Shown here piece by piece: positions 17,846-27,747 of a stretch of DNA of 64,000 nucleotides; within the stretch, counting starts at the first letter, position 1, and every line of letters starts with the position of its first letter. The notes below the pieces were generated by a model. The model searched no databases, had not been told where the DNA came from, and saw only the letters and a list, made by a program, of their open reading frames with translations. Made by a program: the position numbers and the translations under genes. Source of the DNA: Skermanella rosea (GTDB lineage Bacteria > Pseudomonadota > Alphaproteobacteria > Azospirillales > Azospirillaceae); NCBI RefSeq assembly GCF_016806835.2, contig NZ_CP086111.1:2181001-2245000 (forward strand). Direction: 5' to 3'.

Positions 17846-18747
17846 TGAAGATCTCGCTCTGCACCATCACGTTCCGCCATCACCTGCTGTCGCTGGAGGA
17901 CCTGGCGGTCTGGGCGCGGGCCAACGGCTTCGAGGGCATCGAGCTGTGGGGCGCCCACGCCCGGAACATGGCGCACGATCCCGGGCGGAACGCCGCCTGG
18001 CTGGCCGGGTTCGGCCTGTCCGTCCCGATGCTGAGCGACTACCTGCCGCTCGACGGGGACACGGGCGACCTGATGCGCAAGACGGCAGATCTCTGCCGCC
18101 TGGCGCAGCGCTGGCGGGCGGGTAAGATCCGCACCTTCGCCGGCGGCACCGGAAGCCGGGAGACGCCGACGGCCCGGCGGGCTTTCATCGCCGACCGGCT
18201 GCGCATGATATGCGACTACGCCGCCGCCCACGGCCTGTCGCTCCTGGTCGAGACCCATCCCGGGACGCTGGCGGACAGTCTGGCGGCGACGCGCGCCCTG
18301 ATCCGGGCGGTGGACCATCCCGCCTTGGGGATCAATTTCGACGTGCTGCACGTGTGGGAGGGCGGCGACGACCCGATCGAGGCCCGCCGGGAGCTGCGCC
18401 CCCATATCGGCCATTACCACCTGAAGAATATCCGCTCGCGGGCGGACCTGACGGTGTTCGAGCCCGCCAACGTCTATGCCGCGGCGGGGCGGCGCGACGG
18501 GATGGTGCCGCTGTTCGACGGCATGATCGATTACCGCGCCTTCCTGGCCGAGATTTCCGGCGATCCCGACGCCGAAGCCTCGCTCGAATGGTTCGGCAAC
18601 GATTGCCACGAGACCCTGCGCCGGGACCGTCTCGCCATCGGCGGCGAGCGGGACCGGCACCGGAGGCCGGACGCATCGCCCGCCGCGCGCCGGCCGGCCC
18701 CGCCGGACCGTTTCGCCGGGGTCGCGGCCGGGGAGGGCCGGCCTTAG
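17845..18747 (+). CDS. asbF: 3-dehydroshikimate dehydratase (AsbF-like)
   Basis: A 300-aa TIM-barrel protein of the sugar-phosphate isomerase/epimerase superfamily, starting [20 protein letters not shown]; its ATG overlaps the previous stop by one base. Likely metal ligands are E136 (VETHPG), D166 ([11 protein letters not shown]), H192 (GHYHLKN) and E248 (SLEWFG), spaced almost exactly as the Mn ligands of B. anthracis AsbF as I recall them. It converts 3-dehydroshikimate to 3,4-dihydroxybenzoate, the catechol of petrobactin. A ~45-residue charged tail rich in Arg, Pro and Ala extends beyond the barrel. It is the last gene of the operon and overlaps the nuoD stop from the other strand by two or three bases. 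Confidence 0.85.
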   Translation: MKISLCTITFRHHLLSLEDLAVWARANGFEGIELWGAHARNMAHDPGRNAAWLAGFGLSVPMLSDYLPLDGDTGDLMRKTADLCRLAQRWRAGKIRTFAGGTGSRETPTARRAFIADRLRMICDYAAAHGLSLLVETHPGTLADSLAATRALIRAVDHPALGINFDVLHVWEGGDDPIEARRELRPHIGHYHLKNIRSRADLTVFEPANVYAAAGRRDGMVPLFDGMIDYRAFLAEISGDPDAEASLEWFGNDCHETLRRDRLAIGGERDRHRRPDASPAARRPAPPDRFAGVAAGEGRP

Positions 18748-19949
18748 CGGTCGATCTCGCCGAACACGATGTCGATGGAGCCGATGATCGCCACGGCGTC
18801 GGCCAGCATGTGCCCCTTGGCCATGGCGTCGATCGCCTGGAGATGGGCGAAGCCGGTTCCGCGGATCTTGCAGCGGTAGGGCTTGTAGGTCCCGTCCGCG
18901 ATCAGGAACACGCCGAACTCGCCCTTGGGCGATTCCGTCGCCGTGTAGGTTTCCCCGGGCGGGACGTGGAAGCCCTCCGTGTAGAGCTTGAAGTGGTGGA
19001 TAAGCGCCTCCATGGAGCGCTTCATCTCGCCCCGGCGCGGCGGGGACACCTTGTGGTCCTGGACCCGCACCGGCCCGTCCGGCAGTTGCTCCAGGCATTG
19101 ACGGATGATTCGGTTGCTCTGCCGCATCTCGTCCATGCGCACCAGGTAGCGGGCGTAGCAGTCCCCGGTGAGCCCGACCGGAACGTCGAAGTCCATCTTG
19201 TCGTAGACGTCGTAGGGCTCGGCCTTGCGCAGATCCCATGGAACGCCGGAGGCGCGGAGGCAGGGACCCGTGAAGCCCCAGTCGAGCGCCTCGGCCTCGC
19301 TGACGATGCCGATGTCCACCGTCCGCTGCTTGAAGATCCTGTTCTCGGTCAGCAGGTTCTCCAGGTCGTCGACGAACTTCGGGAACTGCTCGGTATAGGC
19401 CCAGATGTCGTCGGCCAGGCCCGCCGGCAGGTCCAGGTTGACGCCGCCCGGGCGGAAATAGTTGGCGTGGAGCCGGGCGCCGGATACCCGCTCGTAGAAC
19501 CCCATCAGTTCCTCGCGCTGCTCGAAACCCCAGAGCGACGGGGTGATGGCGCCGACGTCGAGCGCGTAGGTGGTGATGTTCAGCAGGTGGTTCAGGATGC
19601 GGGTGATCTCCGCGTACATCACCCGGATGTACTGGGCCCGCGGCGGTGCCTGGATGCGCAGCAGCTTCTCGATGGCGAGCACGTAGGTGTGCTCCATGCA
19701 CATCGGGGAGACATAGTCGAGCCGGTCGAAATAGGGGATGGACTGGAGATAGGTCTTGTACTCCATGAACTTCTCGGTCCCGCGGTGGAGCAGGCCGATA
19801 TGCGGGTCGCAGCGCTCGACGACCTCGCCGTCCATTTCCATGATGAGGCGCAGGACGCCGTGGGCCGCCGGATGCTGCGGCCCGAAATTCATGGTGTAGG
19901 TCTTGATCTTGCCGGGCTCGGCGGCGTTGGTCGCTGTCTGGACGGCCAT
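18744..19949 (-). CDS. nuoD: NADH-quinone oxidoreductase subunit D
   Basis: A 401-aa 49-kDa-type subunit with the typical [60 protein letters not shown] and [14 protein letters not shown] blocks. Length and sequence are normal for alphaproteobacteria. The ATG overlaps the nuoC stop (TGATG); a GTG one codon earlier is an alternative. It would form the quinone-binding part of complex I with subunits B and C. Only nuoC accompanies it here. The usual nuoAB and nuoE-N neighbours are absent, so this is probably an extra copy or a split locus. Confidence 0.95.
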   Translation of the reverse strand: MAVQTATNAAEPGKIKTYTMNFGPQHPAAHGVLRLIMEMDGEVVERCDPHIGLLHRGTEKFMEYKTYLQSIPYFDRLDYVSPMCMEHTYVLAIEKLLRIQAPPRAQYIRVMYAEITRILNHLLNITTYALDVGAITPSLWGFEQREELMGFYERVSGARLHANYFRPGGVNLDLPAGLADDIWAYTEQFPKFVDDLENLLTENRIFKQRTVDIGIVSEAEALDWGFTGPCLRASGVPWDLRKAEPYDVYDKMDFDVPVGLTGDCYARYLVRMDEMRQSNRIIRQCLEQLPDGPVRVQDHKVSPPRRGEMKRSMEALIHHFKLYTEGFHVPPGETYTATESPKGEFGVFLIADGTYKPYRCKIRGTGFAHLQAIDAMAKGHMLADAVAIIGSIDIVFGEIDR

Positions 19950-20590
19950 CACTTGTTGCTCCCCGGCTGGTCCTGCCCCGTCGGCGCCTCGGCTTTCTCG
20001 TCCCCGGCCAGCATGACGTTGGTCATGCCCTCCCAGGGGCTGAGGAAGTCGAAGGTCCGGAAGTCCTGCTGGAGCTTCACGGGTTCGTAGACCACCCGTT
20101 TCTGTTCGTCGTCGTAGCGCATCTCGACGTAGCCGGTCAGGGGGAAGTCCTTCCGCATGGGATGCCCCTCGAAGCCGTAGTCGGTCAGGATGCGGCGCAG
20201 GTCCGGATGGTCGGAGAAGAACACCCCGAACAGGTCCCAGATCTCCCGCTCGAACCAGTTGGCGACGGTATAGACGCCGGTGATCGAAGGGACCGCCGAG
20301 TCCTCGTCGGTGCTCAGCTTGATCCTGATCCGCTGGTTATGGCGCAGGCTGAGCAGGTTGTAGACCACGTCGAACCGCTCTTCGCGCTGGGGATAGTCGG
20401 CGGCGGTGATGTCCATCATCTGCTGGAACTGGCACATGGCGTCGTCGCGCAGGAACGTCATGACCTTGACGGTGTCCCTCCGCTCGATCCGGAGGACCAG
20501 TTCGTTCAGCAGAACCTCCGCCGACCGGACTGCGCCGGGCAGGCTTGTCCGGATGTGGTCTCCGAGCTTCTGAAGCGCTTCCGTATTCAT
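19949..20590 (-). CDS. nuoC: NADH-quinone oxidoreductase subunit C
   Basis: A 213-aa 30-kDa-type subunit starting [14 protein letters not shown]. It contains the family signature region [41 protein letters not shown], conserved in complex I subunit C. The C-terminal 20 residues are variable and acidic. It is translationally coupled to nuoD. An upstream stretch of about 110 bases separates it from nagA on the same strand and probably carries its promoter. The pair is complete, not degenerate. Confidence 0.95.
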   Translation of the reverse strand: MNTEALQKLGDHIRTSLPGAVRSAEVLLNELVLRIERRDTVKVMTFLRDDAMCQFQQMMDITAADYPQREERFDVVYNLLSLRHNQRIRIKLSTDEDSAVPSITGVYTVANWFEREIWDLFGVFFSDHPDLRRILTDYGFEGHPMRKDFPLTGYVEMRYDDEQKRVVYEPVKLQQDFRTFDFLSPWEGMTNVMLAGDEKAEAPTGQDQPGSNK

Positions 20591-20703
20591 CGCAAGTGTC
20601 CTTTCCCGCCGCCGGCTCCGGTCGAGCCGACGCGGGCCACAAACAGTCCGTCGGGAGAATTGTCCCGGGGACTCGTGGGTAGACACCCTTCGGACAGGGG
20701 CGG

Positions 20704-21918
20704 CTATTCTTCCGCCAGGGGGAGTCCGCGCGGTGAACGGACGCCGCCGATCCAGGTGTCCAGGACGCGCAGTCCGGCATCGAGCAGGACGAGGTCCGCC
20801 CGGTACCCCGCCTCCAGCCGGCCCAGGAGGTCCCGCATGCCCAGGAACGTCGCGGGATAGAGCGACGCCATGCGCAGGCTTTCCTCCAGCGGCAGGCCGA
20901 GGAGATCGACGCAGTTCCTGACGGCCGAGGCCATGTCGATGTCGGCACCGGCGAGCGTGCCGCCTTCGGTCTCCAGCCTTCCGCCCCGGCGGAGGATGCG
21001 CCGGCCGTACAACTCGAACCCGTCCGCGTCGGTCCCGACCGGGGGCATGGCGTCGGTCACCAGGAACAGCCCGGCCGGTCCCTTGGCGGCCAGCGCCATG
21101 CGCAGGGTGGCCGGATCGACATGGATGCCGTCCGCGATGATGCCGCACCAGGTGCCGTTCCGTTCCAGCGCCGCGACGGCCACGCCCGGCTCCCGGCCGG
21201 CGATGGGCGGCATGGCGTTGAACAGGTGGGTGAAGCCGGTCAGCCCGTGCCGGACGGCGTCCAGCGTGCGGCCGTGACTTGCGATCGTGTGTCCGGCCGA
21301 GACCACGACGCCGGCCCCGGCCAGCCGGGCGACGGTCCGGTCCTCGACCTCCTCCGGGGCCAGGGTGACCAGCACCCGGCCGTGGGGCATCCGCTCCGGC
21401 AAGGCGCAGAGGAAATCCAGGTCGGCGCCGTCGGGGTGCCGGATGTGTCGGGGATCGTGGACGCCCGGCTTGTGCGGACTGATGAACGGCCCTTCGAAAT
21501 GGATGCCGAGGATGCCGCTCCCCGGCCGGCGCATCGCGGCGATCACGGCCTCGGCGGCGGGCGCCATCCGGGAGCGGTCGTCGGTGATCAGGGTCGGCAG
21601 AAGCCCGGTGCAGCCGAACCGGCGCAGGGCTGCGGCCATCCGGAGGACGGTCTCCTCGCCGGGATCGCCGTTGAACAGCACGCCGCCGGCTCCGTTGGCC
21701 TGCACGTCGATGAAGCCCGGGGCAAGCAGGCTGCCGGCCGGCAGCCGGACGGTCGCGGGACCGGCGGGAACGTCCGCCTCCGCCACCAGGCCGGCGATCA
21801 CCCCGCCGTCCAGCGCGATCGCCTGGCCCTCGATGATGGCGTCGCCGGTGAACAACCGGGACCCGGCCAGAAACTGTACCAAAGAAAGCGCCCCCCGTAT
21901 CCGGACCGATGATCGCAC
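20704..21918 (-). CDS. nagA: N-acetylglucosamine-6-phosphate deacetylase
   Basis: Up to 404 aa; the GTG at 21918 gives the longest form and a TTG near LVQFLAGS (about 21882) would be closer to the family start. Amidohydrolase features are present: [10 protein letters not shown] (family PGFID.H.HG, here with Gln in place of the first His), [19 protein letters not shown] with the metal-binding Glu, SAGHTIA, THLFNAM, and TDAMPPVG with the catalytic Asp. It hydrolyses GlcNAc-6-P to GlcN-6-P in amino-sugar catabolism or wall recycling. No nagB, nagE or regulator lies nearby, so it stands alone. Confidence 0.88.
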   Translation of the reverse strand: MRSSVRIRGALSLVQFLAGSRLFTGDAIIEGQAIALDGGVIAGLVAEADVPAGPATVRLPAGSLLAPGFIDVQANGAGGVLFNGDPGEETVLRMAAALRRFGCTGLLPTLITDDRSRMAPAAEAVIAAMRRPGSGILGIHFEGPFISPHKPGVHDPRHIRHPDGADLDFLCALPERMPHGRVLVTLAPEEVEDRTVARLAGAGVVVSAGHTIASHGRTLDAVRHGLTGFTHLFNAMPPIAGREPGVAVAALERNGTWCGIIADGIHVDPATLRMALAAKGPAGLFLVTDAMPPVGTDADGFELYGRRILRRGGRLETEGGTLAGADIDMASAVRNCVDLLGLPLEESLRMASLYPATFLGMRDLLGRLEAGYRADLVLLDAGLRVLDTWIGGVRSPRGLPLAEE

Positions 21919-21935
21919 CTATAACACCCGGCGCC

Positions 21936-22631
21936 TCAGGCGGCATCGTGGAAGATGATGCCGAGGGTGTGGCGCTCCCCGGAGCGGACCCGGCTGACGC
22001 CGTGCCGGAGGGCGACCCGGTACCAGCCGCGGCTGCTCCGGACGGGCCGCTGGTTGACCGCGAAGACGACGCCGTCGCCTTGCCCGAGCGGCACCACCTC
22101 CGCCCGCGACTGCATGCGGGGGCGCTGTTCCGTCAGGACGAACTCGCCGCCGGTGAAGTCGCGGCCGGGTTCGGAGAGCAAGAAGGCGACCTGCAGCGGG
22201 AACACGTGCTCCCCGTACAGGTCCTGGTGCAGGCAGTTGTAGTCGCCCTCGCCGTATCTCAGGAGCAGCGGCGTCGGCCTGCCCTGGCCGGCGGCGTGGC
22301 AGCGCTCCAGGAACTCGGCATGGTCGGCGGGGAACCTGATGCCGATCCCCAGCGCCTCGTTCCAGCGGTTGGCGATCCCGGCCAGCCGGGGATAAAGCGC
22401 GTTCCGCAGCCCGGCGACCGGGTCGGGCAGGGGATAGGCGAAATACTTGTACTCGCCCCGGCCGAAGCCGTGCCGCGCCATGACGACACGGCTTCGGAAC
22501 GGCTCGTCGCGGCCGTAGAGCGCCGCGACCGCGGCGCACTGCTCGGGCGTCAGGACGGACCCCACGGCGGCGCAGCCATAGGCGTCGAGGTCCGTCCCGA
22601 TCCGGGTCCAGTCCAGGTGATCCAGGTTCAC
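21936..22631 (-). CDS. 2OG-Fe(II) oxygenase
   Basis: 231 aa from the GTG at 22631, chosen because GGGGAGGAA lies 7 bases upstream; a longer form from 22673 is less likely. The double-stranded beta-helix core shows [19 protein letters not shown] with the HxD iron ligands, TGGEFVL, and the distal His with Arg in [22 protein letters not shown]. This matches a proteobacterial family of Fe(II)/2-oxoglutarate hydroxylases that I recall being annotated near alkylation-repair genes; that link is not visible here. The substrate is unknown. It ends 17 bases before nagA, so the two may be co-transcribed. Confidence 0.82.
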   Translation of the reverse strand: MNLDHLDWTRIGTDLDAYGCAAVGSVLTPEQCAAVAALYGRDEPFRSRVVMARHGFGRGEYKYFAYPLPDPVAGLRNALYPRLAGIANRWNEALGIGIRFPADHAEFLERCHAAGQGRPTPLLLRYGEGDYNCLHQDLYGEHVFPLQVAFLLSEPGRDFTGGEFVLTEQRPRMQSRAEVVPLGQGDGVVFAVNQRPVRSSRGWYRVALRHGVSRVRSGERHTLGIIFHDAA

Positions 22632-22708
22632 GATGCGGTTCCTCCCCGGTGATGCCGTCGCCATCGATGACAAAACCGGGAAGGGAGCGCCACCCGGAAC
22701 TTGCGGGC

Positions 22709-24163
22709 CTACTCCGCCGCGAGGGCCGCCGGCTGGGTCGGCAGGCGCCGGGCGACGCCCTCCGCGTAGGCCGGGTCGGCCTTCTCGAAATGGGCGAGCT
22801 GGCGCCGTTGGATCGCCGCCGGGGCCTGGCCGAGCGAGCCGGCGATGTTGTCCATCAGCCGCTCCCGGGCATCCGCGTCCATCAGGCGGAACAGGTCGCC
22901 GGCCTGGGTATAGTCGTCGTTGCCGGCGCGGTGGTCGTAGCGCGCGGCGTCGCCCCGGAGCGCCAGCGGCGGCTCGGCGCGGCGGGCGTCGTCGTCCGGC
23001 CCGCCGAAGCTGTTGGGCTGGTAGTTCGGCGTGCCGCCGCCGTTGCCGTCGAACCGCATGGCGCCGTCCCGCTGGTAGTTGCTCACCGGGGCGGAATGGG
23101 GCCGGTTGACCGGCAGCAGGCCGTAGTTGCCGCCCAGCCGGTAGCGGTGGGCGTCGGCATAGGCGAACAGCCGGCCCTGGAGCATCCTGTCCGGGCTGAA
23201 GCCGATGCCGGGGACCACGTTGGCCGGGCTGAAGGCGGCCTGCTCTACCTCGGCGAAGTAGTTCTCCGGGTTGCGGTTCAGCTCCAGCCGGCCGATCTCG
23301 ATCAGCGGATAGTCGCCGTGGCGCCAGACCTTGGTCAGGTCGAACGGGTCGAAGGCGTAGGCGTCGGCCTCGGCTTCCGGCATGATCTGGACATAGACCC
23401 GCCAGCTCGGGAAGTCGCCGTCCAGGATGGAGCCGAACAGGTCGCGGGTCGCGTGGTCCGGATCGACGCCGGCCATCCTGACCGCCTGGTCGGCGGTGAA
23501 GTTCTCGATCCCCTGGTCGGTCTTGAAGTGGTACTTGACCCAGAAGCGCTCGCCCGCCTCGTTGATCCAGGAGAAGGTGTGGCTGCCGAAGCCGTCCATG
23601 TGGCGGTAGCCGCGGGGCGTGCCGCGGTCGCTGAACAGGATGGTCAGCTGGTGCATCGTCTCCGGCGAGAGGGAGAAGAAGTCCCAGACCATGGTCGGGC
23701 TCTTCAGGTTGGTCAGCGGGTCGCGTTTCTGCGTGTGGATGAAGTCGGGGAACTTCAGCGGATCGCGGATGAAGAAGACCGGCGTGTTGTTGCCGACCAG
23801 GTCGTAGTTGCCTTCCTCGGTATAGAACTTCAGCGCGAAGCCGCGGGGGTCGCGCTCGGCGTCGGCCGAACCCTTCTCGCCGCCGACGGTGGAGAAGCGC
23901 AGGAACACCTCCGTCTCCTTGCCGATGCGGTTCAGGAACGCGGCCGTGGTCCAGGCCGACACGTCGCGCGTCACCCGGAAGGTGCCGTAGGCGCCGGCGC
24001 CCTTGGCATGGACGACGCGCTCGGGGATCCGCTCCCGGTTGAAGTGGGCCAGCTTCTCGATCAGGTGGAAGTCCTGGATCAGCACCGGGCCGCGCGGGCC
24101 GGCGGTCAGGGAATTCTGGTTGTCGCCGACGGGAATGCCGAACGTGGTGGTGAGCGTGCTCAT
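22709..24163 (-). CDS. katA: Monofunctional heme catalase
   Basis: A 484-aa small-subunit catalase starting [22 protein letters not shown]. The active-site His is H52 in [14 protein letters not shown], the distal Asn lies in [14 protein letters not shown], and the proximal heme Tyr in [21 protein letters not shown] sits before the ATG. It decomposes hydrogen peroxide in the cytoplasm. The divergent oxyR 340 bp upstream makes peroxide-dependent OxyR activation very likely. A 55-aa ORF lies between them on the katA strand and is probably on the same transcript. Confidence 0.96.
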   Translation of the reverse strand: MSTLTTTFGIPVGDNQNSLTAGPRGPVLIQDFHLIEKLAHFNRERIPERVVHAKGAGAYGTFRVTRDVSAWTTAAFLNRIGKETEVFLRFSTVGGEKGSADAERDPRGFALKFYTEEGNYDLVGNNTPVFFIRDPLKFPDFIHTQKRDPLTNLKSPTMVWDFFSLSPETMHQLTILFSDRGTPRGYRHMDGFGSHTFSWINEAGERFWVKYHFKTDQGIENFTADQAVRMAGVDPDHATRDLFGSILDGDFPSWRVYVQIMPEAEADAYAFDPFDLTKVWRHGDYPLIEIGRLELNRNPENYFAEVEQAAFSPANVVPGIGFSPDRMLQGRLFAYADAHRYRLGGNYGLLPVNRPHSAPVSNYQRDGAMRFDGNGGGTPNYQPNSFGGPDDDARRAEPPLALRGDAARYDHRAGNDDYTQAGDLFRLMDADARERLMDNIAGSLGQAPAAIQRRQLAHFEKADPAYAEGVARRLPTQPAALAAE

Positions 24164-24228
24164 GGACTCGACTCCTCCGGGATGGGGATGGGCAAGGCTG
24201 GATTGAAGCCGGGCTGGATCGGAGGCGG

Positions 24229-24396
24229 TCAGCGGATCGATCGGGCGATGTGGCGGCGATAGCGGTGGACCTTCAGCAGAAGGTCGTCCGGCAGGTCGCC
24301 TTGCACATGCACGCCGCCGCCCCGGACCTCGAGGCGCCCGCCGCGACGGGTGACCTCGTCGATCAGCAGGCGAAGGCTTTTCCGAATTCCGTTCAT
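24229..24396 (-). CDS. Small TubC-docking-like protein (55 aa)
   Basis: A 55-codon ORF starting [20 protein letters not shown], 65 bases upstream of katA on the same strand. The pattern [34 protein letters not shown] recalls the small beta-beta-alpha TubC N-terminal docking fold annotated in many short proteobacterial proteins, with D/E-rich turns and a basic C-terminus ([11 protein letters not shown]). It would be the first gene of the katA transcript from the OxyR-facing promoter. No function is claimed; the family match is a recalled pattern, not a search. Confidence 0.45.
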   Translation of the reverse strand: MNGIRKSLRLLIDEVTRRGGRLEVRGGGVHVQGDLPDDLLLKVHRYRRHIARSIR

Positions 24397-24429
24397 CGAT
24401 CGTCGTCTCCTTGTGGCTTCACGATGCCC

Positions 24430-24495
24430 CGCCCGGCGTGATAAGACCAATCGATGGTTTGGATTGTATCGATAAGCAGAGCCTATCGCCGGGGG
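24430..24495. promoter_or_regulatory. Possible OxyR binding region between katA unit and oxyR
   Basis: The AT-rich gap contains ATCGAT-type and CTATCG elements at roughly 10-base phasing (AATCGATGG, GTATCGATAAG, CCTATCG). OxyR sites are loosely of the ATAG-N7-CTAT kind, so this is suggestive only. Divergent oxyR/katA arrangement supports it. Confidence 0.35.
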
Positions 24496-24503
24496 CGCCG
24501 CCC

Positions 24504-25451
24504 GTGAGCTTCGCCGGCCTGTCCCTGCGCGACCTGGAGTACCTGGTCGCGGTCGCCGACCTGCGCCATTTCGGGCAGGCGGCGCAGCAGTGCGGCGTCA
24601 GCCAGCCGGCGCTGAGCGGCCAGATCCGCAAGCTGGAGGACCTGCTGGGCACGCCCGTGTTCGAGCGCGCCGGCCGGAAGGTGTTGCTGACGGCGCGCGG
24701 CGACGCCCTGGTCGCCCAGGCCCGCCGCGTCCTGGAGGAGGCGCAGCGGCTGGTCGAGCTGGCGCGCGACCTGAACGAGCCGCTGAGCGGGCGGCTCGGC
24801 CTCAGCGCCATCCAGACGCTGGGGCCGTACCTCTTCCCCCATGTGCTGCGGCCCCTGCGGGAATGCTTCCCCCGGCTCGACCTGATCCTGGGGGAGGGCA
24901 GGACCGGGGAGCTTCTGGCGGGCCTGCGCGCCGGGCGGATCGACGCCGTACTGGTGGCCCTGCCGGTGCGGGAGCGCGGCGTGACGGTGGAGCCGCTGTT
25001 CTTCGAGCCCTTCCTGCTGGCCCATCCCGCCGGCCACCGGCTGGGTTCCGGCGCGGCGGTGACGGCCGCCGATCTGCCGGCGGACGACCTGATGCTGCTG
25101 GAGGAGGGGCATTGCCTGCGCGACCAGGCGCTGGCCGTGTGCGGCGCCGGCGGTTCCCCGGGCGGCCGGGCGCGCCACGCCACCAGCCTGGAAACCCTGC
25201 GCCACATGGTCGCCGCCGGGGCCGGTTACACCCTGATGCCGGCGCTCGCCGCCGGGGAGGACGATACGCTGGGTGGCTTGGTCGCCTACCGTCCCTTCGT
25301 CCCCGATCCGCCCGGCCGCACCATCGCGCTGGCTTGGCGGAGCAGCGATCCGCGCGCGGCGCAGTTCCACCGGCTGGCCGACTGCCTGGCGGATGCCGCC
25401 CTCAACGCCCGCCCGCCGCGTCCCCCGGGGTTGACGGCGCCGCAGCGATAG
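24504..25451 (+). CDS. oxyR: Peroxide-sensing LysR-type regulator OxyR
   Basis: A 315-aa LysR regulator from the GTG at 24504 (VSFAGLSLRDLEYLVAVADLRHFGQAA). The HTH spans roughly residues 20-42 (AQQCGVSQPALSGQIRKLE). The redox pair is visible as C204 and C213 in EEGHCLRDQALAVC, the hallmark of OxyR. On oxidation it activates peroxide defence genes, here presumably katA. Its 3' end overlaps the convergent DUF488 gene by 50 bp. Codon use and length are normal. Confidence 0.93.
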   Translation: MSFAGLSLRDLEYLVAVADLRHFGQAAQQCGVSQPALSGQIRKLEDLLGTPVFERAGRKVLLTARGDALVAQARRVLEEAQRLVELARDLNEPLSGRLGLSAIQTLGPYLFPHVLRPLRECFPRLDLILGEGRTGELLAGLRAGRIDAVLVALPVRERGVTVEPLFFEPFLLAHPAGHRLGSGAAVTAADLPADDLMLLEEGHCLRDQALAVCGAGGSPGGRARHATSLETLRHMVAAGAGYTLMPALAAGEDDTLGGLVAYRPFVPDPPGRTIALAWRSSDPRAAQFHRLADCLADAALNARPPRPPGLTAPQR

Positions 25452-25938
25452 CCGGGACAGGAGTCGGGTGGAGATGGGTCGGGTGGAGGTGCTCGATCCG
25501 GAAGCCGAAGCGGTCGGCCAGGGCGTCGGCGACGCGCTGGCGGTGGCAGACCGCGGGGTCGGCCTCGAAGCAGAGCAGGGCGCTGGGACGCGCCTGCGCG
25601 ACGTCGGCGGCGCGCAGCAGGTCGAACTCGGCCTCCGGCGTCGCCATGCGCTCGTCCACGATCCTCCAGAACAGCTCGTGGTCGCCGCGCCGGGCGGCAA
25701 GCCTGCCCTCCTTCGGCGTGCCCAGCCCCTTGAGGTGGAGATACTCGATTCCGGCCGCTTCGAGCGAGGCGCGCAGCGTGCTCTTGGAGAATCCGGCGCG
25801 CCGCGACAGGGGCAGGTCGCGCACGTCGATCAGCACCTTGACGCCGGCCTGCCCCAAGGCCGCCAGCAGGGCGTCCGACGAGGCCTGCTCGTAGCCGACC
25901 GTCCAGATGGTTGGCCCGGTGGTTGGCGCTGCGGCCAT
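25402..25938 (-). CDS. DUF488-family protein
   Basis: A 178-aa protein from the ATG at 25938, with GGAGGAAA upstream. Motifs [55 protein letters not shown] and [20 protein letters not shown] match DUF488, whose CxxxxxxCHR cysteine/histidine motif suggests a catalytic or metal role. Biochemical function is unknown. The C-terminal 25 residues are low complexity (Pro, Ala, His) and are encoded in the overlap with oxyR. It is divergent from the pirin gene with 82 bases between them. Confidence 0.88.
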   Translation of the reverse strand: MAAAPTTGPTIWTVGYEQASSDALLAALGQAGVKVLIDVRDLPLSRRAGFSKSTLRASLEAAGIEYLHLKGLGTPKEGRLAARRGDHELFWRIVDERMATPEAEFDLLRAADVAQARPSALLCFEADPAVCHRQRVADALADRFGFRIEHLHPTHLHPTPVPAIAAAPSTPGDAAGGR

Positions 25939-26020
25939 GGGTTTCCTCCCGTTCGACTTTGCGGTGATCCCGTCCCGGCCGATCCTGTACAGTCGGGAGA
26001 GGCTGGGCAAGGAGGTTACG

Positions 26021-26890
26021 ATGGATCTTCTGGAAACACTCGTCGTCGCGCGCACCGGGGACATCGGCGGGTTCGCGGTCCGCCGGGCGCTGCCGTCGGT
26101 CAAGCGGCGCATGGTCGGCCCGTTCGTCTTCCTCGACCAGATGGGGCCGGCGGAGTTCATCATCGGCCACGGCCTGGACGTCAGGCCGCACCCGCATATC
26201 GGGCTGGCGACCGTCACCTACCTGTTCGAGGGCGAGATCCTGCACCGCGACAGCCTGGGCACGATCCAGCCGATCCGGCCCGGCGCGGTGAACTGGATGA
26301 CGGCGGGCAGGGGCATCTCCCACTCCGAGCGCACGGCGCCTGAGCTGCGGGCGCGGGGCTTCAGCCTGTTCGGCATCCAGTCCTGGGTCGCCCTTCCCGC
26401 CCATGCGGAGGAGACCGATCCCGCCTTCGTCCACCATCCCGTCGACGACCTGCCGGTGATCGAGGGCGAAGGCAAGCGCGTGCGGGTGATCGCCGGGGCG
26501 ATGTACGGCGCCGCCTCGCCGGTCGCGACGCTGACCGAGACCTTCTACGCCGACGCGGCGCTGGACGCCGGGGCGAGCATCCCGCTGCCGGCCGACCAGG
26601 AGGAACGGGCCGTCTATGTGGTCCAGGGACGTATCGACATCGCGGGCGACCGGTTCGAGCCCGGTCAGCTCCTGGTCTTCCGCCCCGGCGACGCGATCAC
26701 CGTCACCGCGCTGGAACCGGCGCGGCTGATGCTGCTGGGCGGGGCGGCCATGGACGGGCCGCGTCATATCTGGTGGAACTTCGTCTCCAGCTCGAAGGAC
26801 CGCATCGAGCAGGCCAAGGCCGACTGGAAGGCCGGGCGCTTCGGCGCGGTGCCGGACGACGCGGAGTTCATTCCGCTGCCGGAGCGGTGA
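26021..26890 (+). CDS. Pirin family protein
   Basis: A 289-aa bicupin starting [18 protein letters not shown], with a strong AAGGAGG. Metal ligands are H57, H59, H101 and E103 ([18 protein letters not shown] and ISHSERT), in the same positions as in pirin. The C-terminal half is the second cupin ([33 protein letters not shown]). Bacterial pirins include quercetinases and redox sensors; the substrate here is unknown. It ends tail to tail with the terminase-like gene, overlapping it by 23 bp. Confidence 0.93.
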   Translation: MDLLETLVVARTGDIGGFAVRRALPSVKRRMVGPFVFLDQMGPAEFIIGHGLDVRPHPHIGLATVTYLFEGEILHRDSLGTIQPIRPGAVNWMTAGRGISHSERTAPELRARGFSLFGIQSWVALPAHAEETDPAFVHHPVDDLPVIEGEGKRVRVIAGAMYGAASPVATLTETFYADAALDAGASIPLPADQEERAVYVVQGRIDIAGDRFEPGQLLVFRPGDAITVTALEPARLMLLGGAAMDGPRHIWWNFVSSSKDRIEQAKADWKAGRFGAVPDDAEFIPLPER

Positions 26891-27557
26891 CCCGCGCGCC
26901 GGCGGCAGAGGCGGTCCGGAAGGGCGCTTTCTGGAAAGGCGGCACCGGGACGGACAGGGAGGTGGAGCCGAACAGGGCCGCCGTCTTGGGGGAGGTCACT
27001 ATCGGGAGGGCCGAAAGGTCACTATTCCGCGTCGCGGCGGGCCGGGAGGGCTTTGCCGGCGCGGGGTGACGGGCCGCGGGCCTGTCCGGGGCGGCCTGGG
27101 CGGGTTCGTCGTCCGGATCGCAGTCCAGGCTCTCCAGGTCGGCGTCGGGGTGCGGCCGGTCGCCGAGGAAGTGGTGCGGGATGCGCCTGTCCTGGACCAC
27201 GCCGCGCAGCTTCAGCCACAGCTCGACGGCGCGCAGGCTCAGCCCGAGGCTCTTGCGCTCCAGGGCCTCGTCCATGATCGTCCGGACCAGGGCGGCCGCC
27301 TCCTCCAGGTCGGCCTGATGGCCGGCGCGGCGGTCGGCTCGGAGCTGGGCCACGCGGACCTGGATCTCCGGCAGGCCCATCAGGACGGCGCCGCGCTGTT
27401 TGGCACCCTTGGGCGAGTACCCCGCCCGGCGCGCCGCCTCCGCCGCGCCGACGTTGCAGGCCATGGCTTGGCAGAAGGCTTCCTGGCGGGGCGTCAGCAC
27501 GATCACGGGCGGGGCGGAGGCGGCTTGTGGCTGTGTCTGGGGCTGGTGGTCGAGCAT
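26868..27557 (-). CDS. Terminase small-subunit-like protein
   Basis: About 229 aa from the ATG at 27557; a TTG 66 bases upstream would extend it. Residues ~18-75 ([52 protein letters not shown]) match the HTH domain of phage terminase small subunits, which recognises DNA for packaging. The next ~60 residues are helical and the last ~90 are low complexity, rich in Pro, Ala and Ser. No other phage gene is in the window. It could be a prophage relic or a host gene re-using this DNA-binding fold. Role uncertain. Confidence 0.65.
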   Translation of the reverse strand: MLDHQPQTQPQAASAPPVIVLTPRQEAFCQAMACNVGAAEAARRAGYSPKGAKQRGAVLMGLPEIQVRVAQLRADRRAGHQADLEEAAALVRTIMDEALERKSLGLSLRAVELWLKLRGVVQDRRIPHHFLGDRPHPDADLESLDCDPDDEPAQAAPDRPAARHPAPAKPSRPAATRNSDLSALPIVTSPKTAALFGSTSLSVPVPPFQKAPFRTASAAGARVTAPAAE

Positions 27558-27634
27558 GGCTGGGGCGCCTTGGCCGTATGAGAACAATTCATGAACATTA
27601 GCGTGAATTAGAGTCAGGTTCAAGTTATCCGGAG

Positions 27635-27674
27635 GGTGCGCGTCCCGCGCACCGCGGGCGGCGGGACGCCGCCC
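27635..27674. repeat. Two tandem perfect hairpins
   Basis: GGTGCGCG-TCC-CGCGCACC (27635-27653) is followed at once by GGGCGGC-GGGAC-GCCGCCC (27656-27674). Both are perfect. They lie between the terminase-like gene and the IS4 element in a gene-free stretch that continues into a CCCTCACCCC...AAAGGGGG repeat. No T run follows, so they look like repetitive extragenic palindromes more than terminators. Confidence 0.5.
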
Positions 27675-27728
27675 CTCCGCGAGGCTCCCGCTGAGGTGGC
27701 GCTGAACCCCCTCACCCCGACCCTCTCC

Positions 27729-27739
27729 CCCAAAGGGGG
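27729..27739. repeat. Left 11-bp target duplication of IS4 copy A
   Basis: CCCAAAGGGGG immediately precedes the left end and recurs at 29234-29244 after the right end. IS4-family elements make duplications of about this size. Confidence 0.85.
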
Positions 27740-27747
27740 CTAGTCTA

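Noticed and set aside
22649-24262. A 537-codon plus-strand frame antisense to katA
   Set aside because: Composition artefact; catalase on the other strand has every active-site residue.
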